A DNA stretch of 19,106 nucleotides from JACQNR01 sp049515175 (GTDB lineage Bacteria > Acidobacteriota > Terriglobia > UBA7540), in the NCBI GenBank assembly GCA_049515175.1, contig JBEKUI010000059.1, positions 1-19,106 on the forward strand, written 5' to 3'. Made by a program: the position numbers and the translations under genes. Under the pieces are notes generated by a model. That model worked only from the letters and a program-made list of their open reading frames with translations, searched no databases and was not told the DNA's origin. Shown one piece after another: positions 7,387 to 14,896 of this stretch (within the stretch, counting starts at the first letter, position 1; every line of letters starts with the position of its first letter).

Positions 7387-8148
7387 CTACTTCTTCTTCT
7401 CCGCATTCTTGGCTGCCAGCTTGGCCAGCCCGTCGAAGTAGTGCCTGCGGTAAGTGGAGTCGCCGGGATCGAGGCGCATCGCCGTACGAAAGGACTCGAT
7501 GGCACCTTGGATGTCGCCGAGTTTTTCCCGGGCATAGCCCAGGCCGTTGTAGGCCTCCGCGTCGTCGTGGTCGTAGCGGATCGCTTCCAGCATTTCAATC
7601 CGTGCCCGCTCCCAATCCTTGCCCAGTAAGAACGTAACCCCCAGTTCGCGGTGAAGGTCGGAATTCTCCGGGTCCAGCTGACGGGCGTCCCGCAGATGCT
7701 CCGCCGCCTCTTCAATTCTTCCCCGCGCCCGGAGCTGAATGGATTCCTGAATGTGGGCGAGCAGGCGCTGCTTGATCTCTGCAGGTTCCAGCCCCGCCGC
7801 CGGTGAGGCCGCATTCTCAGCGGCATTGACTTGAAGAGTCTCCCCCGCGCGGGGCGAAATCAGAATGGATCTGCTGGGACTGTTCGGGCAACTCACGTGA
7901 AGGTAGTGATCGCCCGGTTCCACGGATTCGAGAATCAGCGAACCGTCCGCAGCAGTTTTCGAGGGCGCGTCGGCGTCAATCTCCACGTGGCACTCCGCCT
8001 GCCCCGCATGCAGCTCAACGGTTGCCGTCTCGGGACTTTTCTCTTTTGACGAAAGAGCAGCCGCAAGACGGCCGGGAACCGAACCGCAGAGAAGGACTGC
8101 ACTCAAAGAAAGGCAGGCAAAACGCCAGTTGCCGGACACGAAAATCAT
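7387..8148 (-). CDS. Exported TPR protein with a PEGA-like N-terminal domain
   Basis: The 253-residue protein has an N-terminal hydrophobic segment (FACLSLSAVLLCGSV, about 10-24) after a short basic start, which suggests a Sec signal peptide. The cysteine at 21 lacks a good lipobox context. Residues about 42-108 look like a small beta-sandwich of the PEGA or carboxypeptidase-regulatory kind: DGSLILESVEPGDHYLHV. Residues about 126-235 hold three tetratricopeptide repeats, recognisable by GRIEEAAEHLRDARQLDPEN, KDWERARIEMLEAIRYDHDD and GDIQGAIESFRTAMRLDPGD. TPRs bind other proteins, so the likely role is a periplasmic scaffold. No partner or pathway can be named. The tail is lysine-rich. The gene is alone on its strand, convergent to threonine aldolase and divergent from meaB. 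Confidence 0.85.
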   Translation of the reverse strand: MIFVSGNWRFACLSLSAVLLCGSVPGRLAAALSSKEKSPETATVELHAGQAECHVEIDADAPSKTAADGSLILESVEPGDHYLHVSCPNSPSRSILISPRAGETLQVNAAENAASPAAGLEPAEIKQRLLAHIQESIQLRARGRIEEAAEHLRDARQLDPENSDLHRELGVTFLLGKDWERARIEMLEAIRYDHDDAEAYNGLGYAREKLGDIQGAIESFRTAMRLDPGDSTYRRHYFDGLAKLAAKNAEKKK

Positions 8149-8195
8149 GTTAGCACAGCGGACACGTGGGGGCGGGGCGGGTCCGGCCGCTTTTC

Positions 8196-8222
8196 TTGAC
8201 GGCCCTCCGGATGTGGTATAGC
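8196..8222 (+). promoter_or_regulatory. Candidate sigma70-type promoter for meaB
   Basis: TTGACG at 8196-8201 matches the -35 consensus at five of six bases. TATAGC at 8217-8222 is a fair -10, with TG one base upstream as in extended -10 elements. The spacer is 15 bases, shorter than the usual 17, which weakens the call. Transcription would begin near 8229, upstream of all candidate meaB starts. Nothing else was recognised in the 8149-8344 stretch. Confidence 0.4.
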
Positions 8223-8344
8223 CTTTTTGGTGAAGGGCACGCGACGGCAGCCGGGCGAATCAAGGGGCTTCTTAATATCTATTCTTGGAACGCGGCAGGG
8301 TGGCAGAACTTCTCCAGCAAACCTTCGCAACTTTGGCTTCCGGC

Positions 8345-9304
8345 ATGACCAACCGGGAACAATTCTGGGCAGACCGAATCTTCGCCGGCGACCGCCGCGC
8401 CATCGCGCGCGCCATTTCGTCGGTCGAAAACAACGCGCCGGAATCGGCCGGGTTGCTCAGGAGACTGTTCCCACGGTCCGGCAACGCATTCATCGTCGGC
8501 GTCACAGGTTCACCGGGCGTGGGAAAGAGTACACTGGTCGAGAAGCTTGCAGGCTCGTACCGCGCCAAGGGAACGCGCGTGGGAATCGTGGCCGTTGATC
8601 CCTCCAGCCCGTTTTCGGGCGGAGCCATCTTGGGCGACCGCATCCGGATGCAGGCCCTGTTTGCGGATGAAGGAGTCTTCATCCGCAGCATGGCCACCCG
8701 CGGGCATCTGGGCGGACTGGCCCCCGCCGCACAGGACGTGGTGACGATTCTCGATGCCGCTGGCTGTCGGGTCATATTGATTGAAACAGTGGGAGTCGGC
8801 CAGGATGAAGTCGAGGTGGCGCGTCACGCTGATGCCACGATCCTCCTGCTCGTGCCCGGGATGGGCGATGAGGTTCAAACCTTCAAGGCCGGAGTGATGG
8901 AAATCGCCGACCTTTTTGTGATCAACAAGGCCGACCGGCCGGGAACGGAGCGCGTGGAACAGGAAGTCGCGGCAATGCTTTCGCTCGCTCCGCGAGTCGA
9001 AGGCTGGCAACCGCCGGTCTTGCGCACGGTCGCCACAGCCGGCGAAGGCGTCGAAGAACTTCGGGAAGCCCTCGATCAATTTCGCCAGAGCAGCGAGCAA
9101 TCCTCCCTGCGTCAGGAGCGGCAGCGTGAGCAGTGGCGGGCAAGGTTGCTGGAATTGCTTCGCCAGCGGCTTTTTGAGACCGCACTGGCGGGACTCCCCG
9201 AGGGCGCGATGGACTCCCATCTCGCGGCCCTCCTTGCGCGGCAGAGCGATCCTCATTCCGTGGTCGATCAGCTCATCGCGGAATTTCGCCAGAGAAGCGG
9301 CTGA
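8345..9304 (+). CDS. meaB: Methylmalonyl-CoA mutase-associated GTPase MeaB
   Basis: MeaB is a G3E-type P-loop GTPase that loads and protects the adenosylcobalamin cofactor of methylmalonyl-CoA mutase. Visible motifs are the P-loop GSPGVGKS (55-62), VAVDPSSPFSGGAILGDRIRM (83-102), the switch segment ETVGVGQDEVEV (147-158) and the guanine-specificity motif NKAD (194-197). The 319-residue length from ATG 8345 agrees with the family. The same frame is open to TTG 8285 and GTG 8300, which would add 20 or 15 residues; no start has a clear Shine-Dalgarno, so the N-terminus is uncertain. The old name ArgK for this family is misleading. Methylmalonyl-CoA epimerase begins 10 bases downstream, which fits a role in propionyl-CoA metabolism. 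The mutase genes themselves are not in the window. Confidence 0.92.
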   Translation: MTNREQFWADRIFAGDRRAIARAISSVENNAPESAGLLRRLFPRSGNAFIVGVTGSPGVGKSTLVEKLAGSYRAKGTRVGIVAVDPSSPFSGGAILGDRIRMQALFADEGVFIRSMATRGHLGGLAPAAQDVVTILDAAGCRVILIETVGVGQDEVEVARHADATILLLVPGMGDEVQTFKAGVMEIADLFVINKADRPGTERVEQEVAAMLSLAPRVEGWQPPVLRTVATAGEGVEELREALDQFRQSSEQSSLRQERQREQWRARLLELLRQRLFETALAGLPEGAMDSHLAALLARQSDPHSVVDQLIAEFRQRSG

Positions 9305-9313
9305 GCGGCGAGT

Positions 9314-9748
9314 ATGAAGATTCATCACATCGGCATCGCGGTGGAGTCGTTGAGCGCCGCCCTGCCGGCGTTCGAAAAGATTCTCGGCTGCGCTCCGATT
9401 TCGCGCGAGACGATCGCGGACCAAAAGGTGCGCCTGGCAGTGTTCGAGCTGGGTGAGATCCGGATCGAGGTGCTGGAGGCCACTTCGCCGGACTCGCCGA
9501 TTGCGAAGTTCCTCGCCAAGCGCGGGCCTGGAATTCACCACCTGACGTTCGCGGTGGCGCGCCTACCCGAAAAACTTGCGGAACTGGAGCGGAACGGCAT
9601 TCGCCTGATTGACCGCAAGCCGCGGCGCGGCGCAGGCGGCGAACAGATTGCCTTCCTTCATCCTGCTGGAGCCTCGGGAGTTCTGATCGAATTGGTGGAA
9701 GAAAGAAGCGCAGACGTGGCGGGCGGGACGGCGACGGGGCAGAAATGA
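9314..9748 (+). CDS. mce: Methylmalonyl-CoA epimerase
   Basis: The 144-residue protein is a VOC-superfamily (glyoxalase-fold) enzyme that interconverts the 2R and 2S forms of methylmalonyl-CoA. It has the family start HHIGIAV (4-10), the segment IRIEVLEATSPDSPIAKFLAKRGPGIHHLTF (about 49-79) and the end motif GVLIELVE (122-129). The likely metal ligands are His5, Glu52, a histidine of the 75-76 pair and Glu126. The C-terminal 15 residues are not conserved. The gene lies 10 bases after meaB, which strengthens the assignment over other VOC enzymes. Its TGA stop overlaps the ATG of the following hydrolase by four bases (ATGA), so the three genes form an operon. Confidence 0.92.
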   Translation: MKIHHIGIAVESLSAALPAFEKILGCAPISRETIADQKVRLAVFELGEIRIEVLEATSPDSPIAKFLAKRGPGIHHLTFAVARLPEKLAELERNGIRLIDRKPRRGAGGEQIAFLHPAGASGVLIELVEERSADVAGGTATGQK

Positions 9749-10572
9749 AACTGGGGAAGTTCCAATTGGATTTGCTTTCCGACGGAACCTTGGCGCTGGA
9801 TGGCGGCCAGATGTTTGGAGTGGTTCCGAAGGCGCTTTGGCAAAAGAAACTGCCCGCTGACGAACGCAATCGAGTGCGCCTGGGCTTGAATTGTCTCTTG
9901 GTGAGGGCAGGGGAACATAACGTCCTGATTGAGACAGGGATCGGAGACAAGTTTGAGCCCAAGTTTCAGGACATCTACGGCATCGACAAGACAACAACTC
10001 TCCTCGCCGATCTCGAGCGGGTGGGGTTGAGCGCCGCGGACGTCAGTATTGTCATTAACACACATCTTCATTTCGATCACTGCGGATGGAATACGCGGCG
10101 CGAGGGGGGAAGTGTCGTGCCCACGTTCCCGCGCGCTCGCTACTACGTCCAGCAGGGCGAGTGGGATCACGCCCTCCATCCCAGCCAGCGGGACGTGGCA
10201 AGCTACCACCCGGAATTCTTCCGGCCCGCCGAGGCGCAGACGGAATTCCTGCAAGGCGACTGCGAAATCGTTCCGGGAATTCGCGTGGAAGTGCTGCCCG
10301 GTCACACGCGCGACATGCAATGCGTCTGGATTGAATCGGAGGGCCAGAGCGCCTGCTTTCTGGGCGATCTTGTGCCCACGCGGGCGCACCTGCCCTATCC
10401 GTGGATCATGGCCTTCGACCTTTACCCGATGGAGACGCTGGCCAGCCGGCACCGCATGTTGCCACGGCTGATTGAGACCGGAAGCATTGTGATTTTCCCC
10501 CACGACCCGGAAATGGCCTGGGCAAGACTGAGTGAACGAAACGGCGCCATCGTTGTATCGCCGGTGGCCTGA
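9745..10572 (+). CDS. Metallo-beta-lactamase-fold hydrolase
   Basis: The 275-residue protein has a complete set of MBL-fold metal ligands: the HxHxDH motif in INTHLHFDHCG (His107, His109, Asp111, His112), His187 in LPGHTRD, Asp208 in FLGDLVPT and His253 in FPHDPE. The layout, with an N-terminal strand before a GLNCLLV segment, resembles the lactonase-like branch that includes N-acyl-homoserine lactonases and related quorum-quenching enzymes. The substrate cannot be told from sequence; thioesterase, lactonase or glyoxalase II-like activity are all possible. No signal peptide is seen, so it should be cytoplasmic. It overlaps mce by four bases, which suggests a linked function in acyl-CoA metabolism, but this is an inference from position only. 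Confidence 0.88.
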   Translation: MKLGKFQLDLLSDGTLALDGGQMFGVVPKALWQKKLPADERNRVRLGLNCLLVRAGEHNVLIETGIGDKFEPKFQDIYGIDKTTTLLADLERVGLSAADVSIVINTHLHFDHCGWNTRREGGSVVPTFPRARYYVQQGEWDHALHPSQRDVASYHPEFFRPAEAQTEFLQGDCEIVPGIRVEVLPGHTRDMQCVWIESEGQSACFLGDLVPTRAHLPYPWIMAFDLYPMETLASRHRMLPRLIETGSIVIFPHDPEMAWARLSERNGAIVVSPVA

Positions 10573-10591
10573 AGGAGCGGATCATTCGATT

Positions 10592-11455
10592 ATGACGAGC
10601 GCAGAAATCGGAATCATCGGTGGCAGTGGGCTGTACACAATGCCGGGCCTGGAACGCAAAAAGGAAGTGCGCGTCGCCACGCCCTTTGGCAAGCCTTCGG
10701 ATGTCTACGTCGTGGGGACTCTGGAAGGCCGGCGAGTTGCCTTTCTCACGCGTCACGGTCGCGGGCACGTGCTCATGCCTTCCGAAATCAACTATCGCGC
10801 CAACATTTTCGGTTTCAAGAAACTGGGAGTCGAGCGCATCATCTCCGTGAGTGCCGTGGGATCGCTGCGCGAGGACATGCGCCCGCTCGACGTTGTGCTT
10901 CCGTCACAGTTCTTTGATCGCACCAACGGCCGCGCCTCGACCTTTTTTGGCGGTGGGCTGGTGGCCCACATCGGTTTCAGCGACCCGGTCTGCCCGGAGG
11001 TCGCGGAAGTGCTGGCTCGCTCCTGCGCGGGGCTAAACCTCAACTGCCATCGCGGCGGGACTTACGTGTGCATGCAGGGGCCGGCATTTTCGACCAAGGC
11101 CGAATCACACACCTACCGCGCCTGGGGGATGGACGTCATCGGCATGACCAACCTGCAGGAGGCGAAGCTGGCACGCGAGGCGGAGGTCTGCTACGCCACG
11201 CTGGCGATGGTCACGGATTACGATTGCTGGCACCCTGAGCATGACGCGGTCACCGTGAAGCAGATCATCGACTACCTGAACCGCAATTCCGAGAACGCCC
11301 AGCACATTATTCGCAACGCGGTCCGGGAAATGCCGCGGGCGCGGGACTGCAAGTGCGGGAGCGCCCTGGCCCACGCCGTGATTACGGATCGGCGCAAGAT
11401 CCCTGCCGGCACGCGAAAAAAGCTGAATCTCCTCGTGGGCAAGTATCTCACGTAG
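10592..11455 (+). CDS. mtnP: S-methyl-5'-thioadenosine phosphorylase
   Basis: MtnP splits methylthioadenosine with phosphate to adenine and 5-methylthioribose 1-phosphate, removing a by-product of polyamine synthesis and SAM radical chemistry. The 287-residue protein has the purine phosphorylase marks GIIGGSGLY (7-15), FLTRHGRGH (51-59) with the phosphate-binding residues, PSEINYRANI, and the base and ribose segment GMTNLQEAKLAREAEVCYATLAMVTDYDCWH (184-214). The last block is of the MTAP rather than guanosine phosphorylase type. AGGAG at 10573-10577 stands 14 bases before ATG 10592, which is somewhat long; the frame extends to 10532 but that part overlaps the upstream gene. A PfkB kinase follows after 35 bases. 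Confidence 0.93.
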   Translation: MTSAEIGIIGGSGLYTMPGLERKKEVRVATPFGKPSDVYVVGTLEGRRVAFLTRHGRGHVLMPSEINYRANIFGFKKLGVERIISVSAVGSLREDMRPLDVVLPSQFFDRTNGRASTFFGGGLVAHIGFSDPVCPEVAEVLARSCAGLNLNCHRGGTYVCMQGPAFSTKAESHTYRAWGMDVIGMTNLQEAKLAREAEVCYATLAMVTDYDCWHPEHDAVTVKQIIDYLNRNSENAQHIIRNAVREMPRARDCKCGSALAHAVITDRRKIPAGTRKKLNLLVGKYLT

Positions 11456-11490
11456 CTATTGTCGTATCTCTGAAAGCGGGAGACCGAGGC

Positions 11491-12396
11491 ATGTCATTGC
11501 TCGTCGTGGGTTCTGTGGCGTTTGATTCGATTCGCACGCCGCACGGCAAAGTGGAAGATATCCTGGGCGGCGCCGCCACTTACTTCTCCGTGGCGGCGAG
11601 CTGGTTTGCTCCGGTGCGGGTTGTCGCGGTGGTTGGGGAAGATTTCGGCGACGCGCAAATGCAGGTGTTTCAGGACCGGGCCATCGACACGACGGGGCTG
11701 GAGCGCGCCGCCGGCAGAACCTTTCGCTGGAGCGGCGAATACGCTGGCGCGATGAACGAAGCTCGCACGCTCGACACCCAGCTCAACGTGTTCGAGCGCT
11801 TTGCTCCCAAGATTCCCGCCTCTTACCTCAACAGCGAATTCGTTTTCCTCGCCAACATCGATCCCGTCTTGCAACTTCACGTCCGCGAACAACTTCCCCA
11901 GGCACGGGCGGTGGGACTGGACTCGATGAACTTTTGGATTCAGGGCAAGCCCGTCGAGCTCAAGAAGACCCTGGCGGCGGTGGACATCCTGGTGATCAAC
12001 GAAACCGAGGCTCGCCTGCTCTCCGGCGCCCAGAATCTGAAGTACGCCGCAGCGGCGATTCGTGGTCTGGGACCGCGTGTCCTCATCATCAAGCGGGGCG
12101 AGTACGGCGCCAACCTTTACACGCAGGACTCGATCTTCTCCGCGCCGGGACTCCCGCTCGATGAGGTCAAGGATCCGACCGGCGCCGGAGATACCTTCGC
12201 GGGTGGATTCATGGGATACCTGGCGCAGACCGGAGACTTTGCTGAAAACAACCTCCGGCGCGCGGTGATCTACGGATCGGTGATGGCCAGCTTCGCAGTG
12301 GAAGATTTCGGACTTGGCCGTTTGCTGCGCCTCGACCCCGCGCAGATCGCCGCACGCTTTCGAGATTTCAAAAACCTCGCCCATTTCGATGCCTGA
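11491..12396 (+). CDS. PfkB-family sugar or nucleoside kinase
   Basis: The 301-residue protein is a ribokinase-like (PfkB) kinase. Visible marks are the N-terminal GSVAFDSI and GGAATYFSVAAS (26-37), VVGEDFGD, the NETE motif (170-173) that helps bind magnesium, and the signature DPTGAGDTFAGGF (228-240) with the catalytic base Asp234. The start at ATG 11491 has GGGAG at 11478-11482. The substrate is not certain: position directly after mtnP suggests adenosine or another nucleoside or sugar from methylthioadenosine salvage, but sequence motifs alone do not separate these. The gene overlaps the next one by eight bases, so translation of the two is coupled. Confidence 0.88.
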   Translation: MSLLVVGSVAFDSIRTPHGKVEDILGGAATYFSVAASWFAPVRVVAVVGEDFGDAQMQVFQDRAIDTTGLERAAGRTFRWSGEYAGAMNEARTLDTQLNVFERFAPKIPASYLNSEFVFLANIDPVLQLHVREQLPQARAVGLDSMNFWIQGKPVELKKTLAAVDILVINETEARLLSGAQNLKYAAAAIRGLGPRVLIIKRGEYGANLYTQDSIFSAPGLPLDEVKDPTGAGDTFAGGFMGYLAQTGDFAENNLRRAVIYGSVMASFAVEDFGLGRLLRLDPAQIAARFRDFKNLAHFDA

Positions 12397-13972
12397 AGAT
12401 TCCGTCCCCGCTGCCGCGAGCGCGCCGGCCATCGAACGGCCCGACGTGCGAGCGGGAATTGCCGCCTGGGCCGCAATCCTCACCGTGGCCGGGGGAAGCC
12501 TTCTTGCCTTCTACTCTCGGGGACTTATCAACATCTATGGCGATTCGATGGCCCATCTCGAGGGGGCGCGCCGCCTCATCGATTCCCTCACGCCCGGTTA
12601 CGCGGAAATCGGAACGGTCTGGCTTCCCATCCCTCACCTCCTGATGGCGCTCCCCGCCCAAAATGACTTTCTCTGGCGAACCGGCCTCGCGGGCGGAATC
12701 GTCTCGACGGTCGCCTTCATGCTGGCTGCATGGACCTTGTTTCGCCTCTCCCTGTCCATGAACGGAAGTCTGGCGGCGGCGACGGTGACTCTGACCGCAT
12801 TCCTGCTCTGTCCCAACATGCTCTATCTCGCGAGCACGCCGCTCACCGAGCCTCTGGCGCTTCTTTGCGTGGTCCTCCTCGTCTTTGCGCTTTTCTGCTT
12901 TTGGCGCACTGGCTCCACCGCCGCCTGGGTCGGAGCTGCGTTGGCAGGATTCGCAGGAACGCTGACGCGCTACGAATGCTGGTCGTTGCTGCCCTTTGCC
13001 GCGCTCTTCGTGCTCCTGGCGCGAGAGGATAGAAATCGTCTTCGAAGGACGCTGCTTTTCGCGTTGATTGCCGGGGCAGGGCCGATGCTCTGGCTCCTCC
13101 ACAATGCTTACCGGTTCGGGAACCCGCTGGAGTTCTACACGGGCCCTTTCTCCGCCAAGGGAATCTACGAACACCAACTGGCGACGACCGCGTTTCGATT
13201 TCCCACCGACGGCAGCCGGATTATTTCCGCGCGATACTACTTGGAGGACTTGCGACTCGTGATTGGTGTCTGGCCGCTCGTCCTGGCGCTGCTGGGATTG
13301 ATCGCCTGGGGGGTGGACGGGCTGCGTCGCGGGCGCCGGGCGGCGGCGTTGCTGTTGCTGGTCCCGCTGCCGTTTCACATCCAATCGATGGCCCACGCCG
13401 CGGTGCCCCTCTACGTTCCCACGCTCTTTCCCAACACCTATTGGAATCTGCGGCTGGGGATTGAAATGCTTCCCGCTGTGGCGCTGCTTGCTTCTTTCCT
13501 CGTGCCCGCGGCCTCGAGGAAGGCACGCGCCCTGATGATGGGGATCTTGCTCCTGATCCTCGTGGCGCAGTATGCTTCGACGCTGGCCCACGGCGCTGAG
13601 GAATTGGCTATCGCCAAGGAGGGAGTGCTCAACACGCCCTGCCACTCCCGTCGCCAGCAGGACCTCACGCAATTTCTTCGCGAGCGATACGATGGGCAGA
13701 CGATCCTCATGGCGGCGGGGAAGTGGCCTTGCGTCCTTCCAGCGCTCGGGATTCCGTATCGTAAGACGCTGAGCGACGCGAACCACGACCTCTGGACCCA
13801 GGTGAGCCGCGAGCCGGAGAAATTCGTCGAATGGATTGTGCGGGGCAGCGATGAGCCGGTTGATTGGCTCATGCGCGCCCACCCCGAGGCGTTCAAGAGA
13901 TTTGTGGTTGTATTTGAGGAGCAGGTGCCGAGTGAAGGGCAGCTCGTCGTGTACCACAGAGAACCACAATGA
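12389..13972 (+). CDS. Multi-pass membrane glycosyltransferase-like protein (GT-C fold)
   Basis: The 527-residue protein has about ten hydrophobic segments, the first at about 24-43, and a soluble C-terminal part from about 420. After the first helix comes NIYGDSMAHLEGARRLIDS with Asp52 and Glu58, then GTVWLPIPHLL. Acidic residues in this first loop followed by an arginine-rich stretch are typical of GT-C lipid-linked sugar transferases such as the ArnT/PMT and GT39-like groups. LTRYECWSLLPFA near the middle is also common in this group. These enzymes move a sugar from a polyprenyl carrier to lipid or protein on the outer face of the membrane. The acceptor is unknown. The ATG at 12389 lies inside the kinase gene's end. 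No pathway link to mtnP is evident. Confidence 0.75.
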   Translation: MPEDSVPAAASAPAIERPDVRAGIAAWAAILTVAGGSLLAFYSRGLINIYGDSMAHLEGARRLIDSLTPGYAEIGTVWLPIPHLLMALPAQNDFLWRTGLAGGIVSTVAFMLAAWTLFRLSLSMNGSLAAATVTLTAFLLCPNMLYLASTPLTEPLALLCVVLLVFALFCFWRTGSTAAWVGAALAGFAGTLTRYECWSLLPFAALFVLLAREDRNRLRRTLLFALIAGAGPMLWLLHNAYRFGNPLEFYTGPFSAKGIYEHQLATTAFRFPTDGSRIISARYYLEDLRLVIGVWPLVLALLGLIAWGVDGLRRGRRAAALLLLVPLPFHIQSMAHAAVPLYVPTLFPNTYWNLRLGIEMLPAVALLASFLVPAASRKARALMMGILLLILVAQYASTLAHGAEELAIAKEGVLNTPCHSRRQQDLTQFLRERYDGQTILMAAGKWPCVLPALGIPYRKTLSDANHDLWTQVSREPEKFVEWIVRGSDEPVDWLMRAHPEAFKRFVVVFEEQVPSEGQLVVYHREPQ

Positions 13973-14033
13973 GCGACGACTGGCCGGAAGGCCATCGGAA
14001 ACAATCTGAACGCTCGAAGCTTCGGAGAGAATC

Positions 14034-14888
14034 ATGAAACGGGAAATTCCCTTCGCCAAGTTTCACGGCCTGGGAAACGATTTCATCGTTGTGCCCTCCA
14101 AAGCGCTGAGTGCGCCGGTGAGCGCGTTCGCGCGTGGGATCTGCCGCCGCAACACCGGTGTAGGCGCGGATGGTCTGCTGGTGCTGGGGCCGGCGCGCGA
14201 GAAAGGGATCGACGCCGAGCTGCGATTCTTCAACGCGGATGGGAGCGAAGCCGAGATGTCCGGCAACGGCATCCGCTGCGCCGGCGCTTTCCTGGCGGGG
14301 GCCGGATGCGAAAGCGATCCGCTCAAGATCAAAACCGTCGTGGGAGTCAAATCCCTCGAATTGATCAAGGCAGAGCGCGGCCGCTGGCAGTTTCGTGTTG
14401 CGATGGGGAGTCCCATCCTTTTGCCGGGGAAGATTCCATTCAAAGGCGTCAAAGGGTCCAATCCGGTGGTGGGTTTCCCGCTCCCAACGCGAGGCGGCCC
14501 GGTGCCGGTGACCGTGACCTCGATGGGAAATCCGCACTGCTCGATCTTTGTTGATGATTTCGTAAGCATCGATTGGAAAAAGCTGGGCAGCGAGGTTGAA
14601 AGGATGGAGGCGTTTCCGAACCGGACCAACGTGGAATTTGTGCGCGTCCTCTCCCGCAAGAACATTGAGGTCCGCTACTGGGAACGCGGCGTGGGCGTGA
14701 CGATGTCCTCAGGGACCGGTTCCTGCGCGGCAGTCGTGGCGGCAATCCTCAACGGCCGGACGGGACGCAACGTGCAAGTGAAAACGCTCGCCGGGACGCT
14801 CGCGGTTACCTGGCCGAAGGGAGGGGAAGTGACTCTTACCGGCCCGGCGGAATTCATCGCCGACGGCGTTTATCACTTCCGCTCCTGA
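14034..14888 (+). CDS. dapF: Diaminopimelate epimerase-like protein with serine at both catalytic cysteine positions
   Basis: DapF turns LL- into meso-diaminopimelate for lysine and peptidoglycan synthesis, using two cysteines as acid and base. The 284-residue protein keeps the family frame: FHGLGNDF (Asn15), FFNADGSE (Asn67), MGNPHC (Asn166), NRTNVEF (Asn199) and YWERG (Glu218, Arg219), all substrate-binding positions. The E. coli Cys73 block (QCGNGARC) reads MSGNGIRC, giving Ser76 (codon TCC at 14259-14261). The Cys217 block (QACGSGAC) reads MSSGTGSC, giving Ser226 (codon TCA at 14709-14711). The second cysteine of each block remains. Family membership is certain; epimerase activity by the usual two-thiol mechanism is in doubt. 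GGAGAG at 14024-14029 supports ATG 14034. The gene ends 8 bases from the convergent pcm gene. Confidence 0.88.
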   Translation: MKREIPFAKFHGLGNDFIVVPSKALSAPVSAFARGICRRNTGVGADGLLVLGPAREKGIDAELRFFNADGSEAEMSGNGIRCAGAFLAGAGCESDPLKIKTVVGVKSLELIKAERGRWQFRVAMGSPILLPGKIPFKGVKGSNPVVGFPLPTRGGPVPVTVTSMGNPHCSIFVDDFVSIDWKKLGSEVERMEAFPNRTNVEFVRVLSRKNIEVRYWERGVGVTMSSGTGSCAAVVAAILNGRTGRNVQVKTLAGTLAVTWPKGGEVTLTGPAEFIADGVYHFRS

Positions 14889-14896
14889 CGCGCTGC

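Noticed and set aside
13981..13994. TGGCC-GGAA-GGCCA hairpin between the glycosyltransferase and dapF genes.
   Set aside because: A five-base stem without a T-run is common in such GC-rich DNA. It might matter with conservation data, but nothing here supports a terminator or regulator.
12368..14059. A 563-codon open frame on the minus strand over the glycosyltransferase gene.
   Set aside because: Its product is rich in Arg, Gln, Gly and charged runs with no recognisable domain, as expected for the antisense of a GC-rich membrane protein gene. The plus strand has a coherent multi-helix protein.
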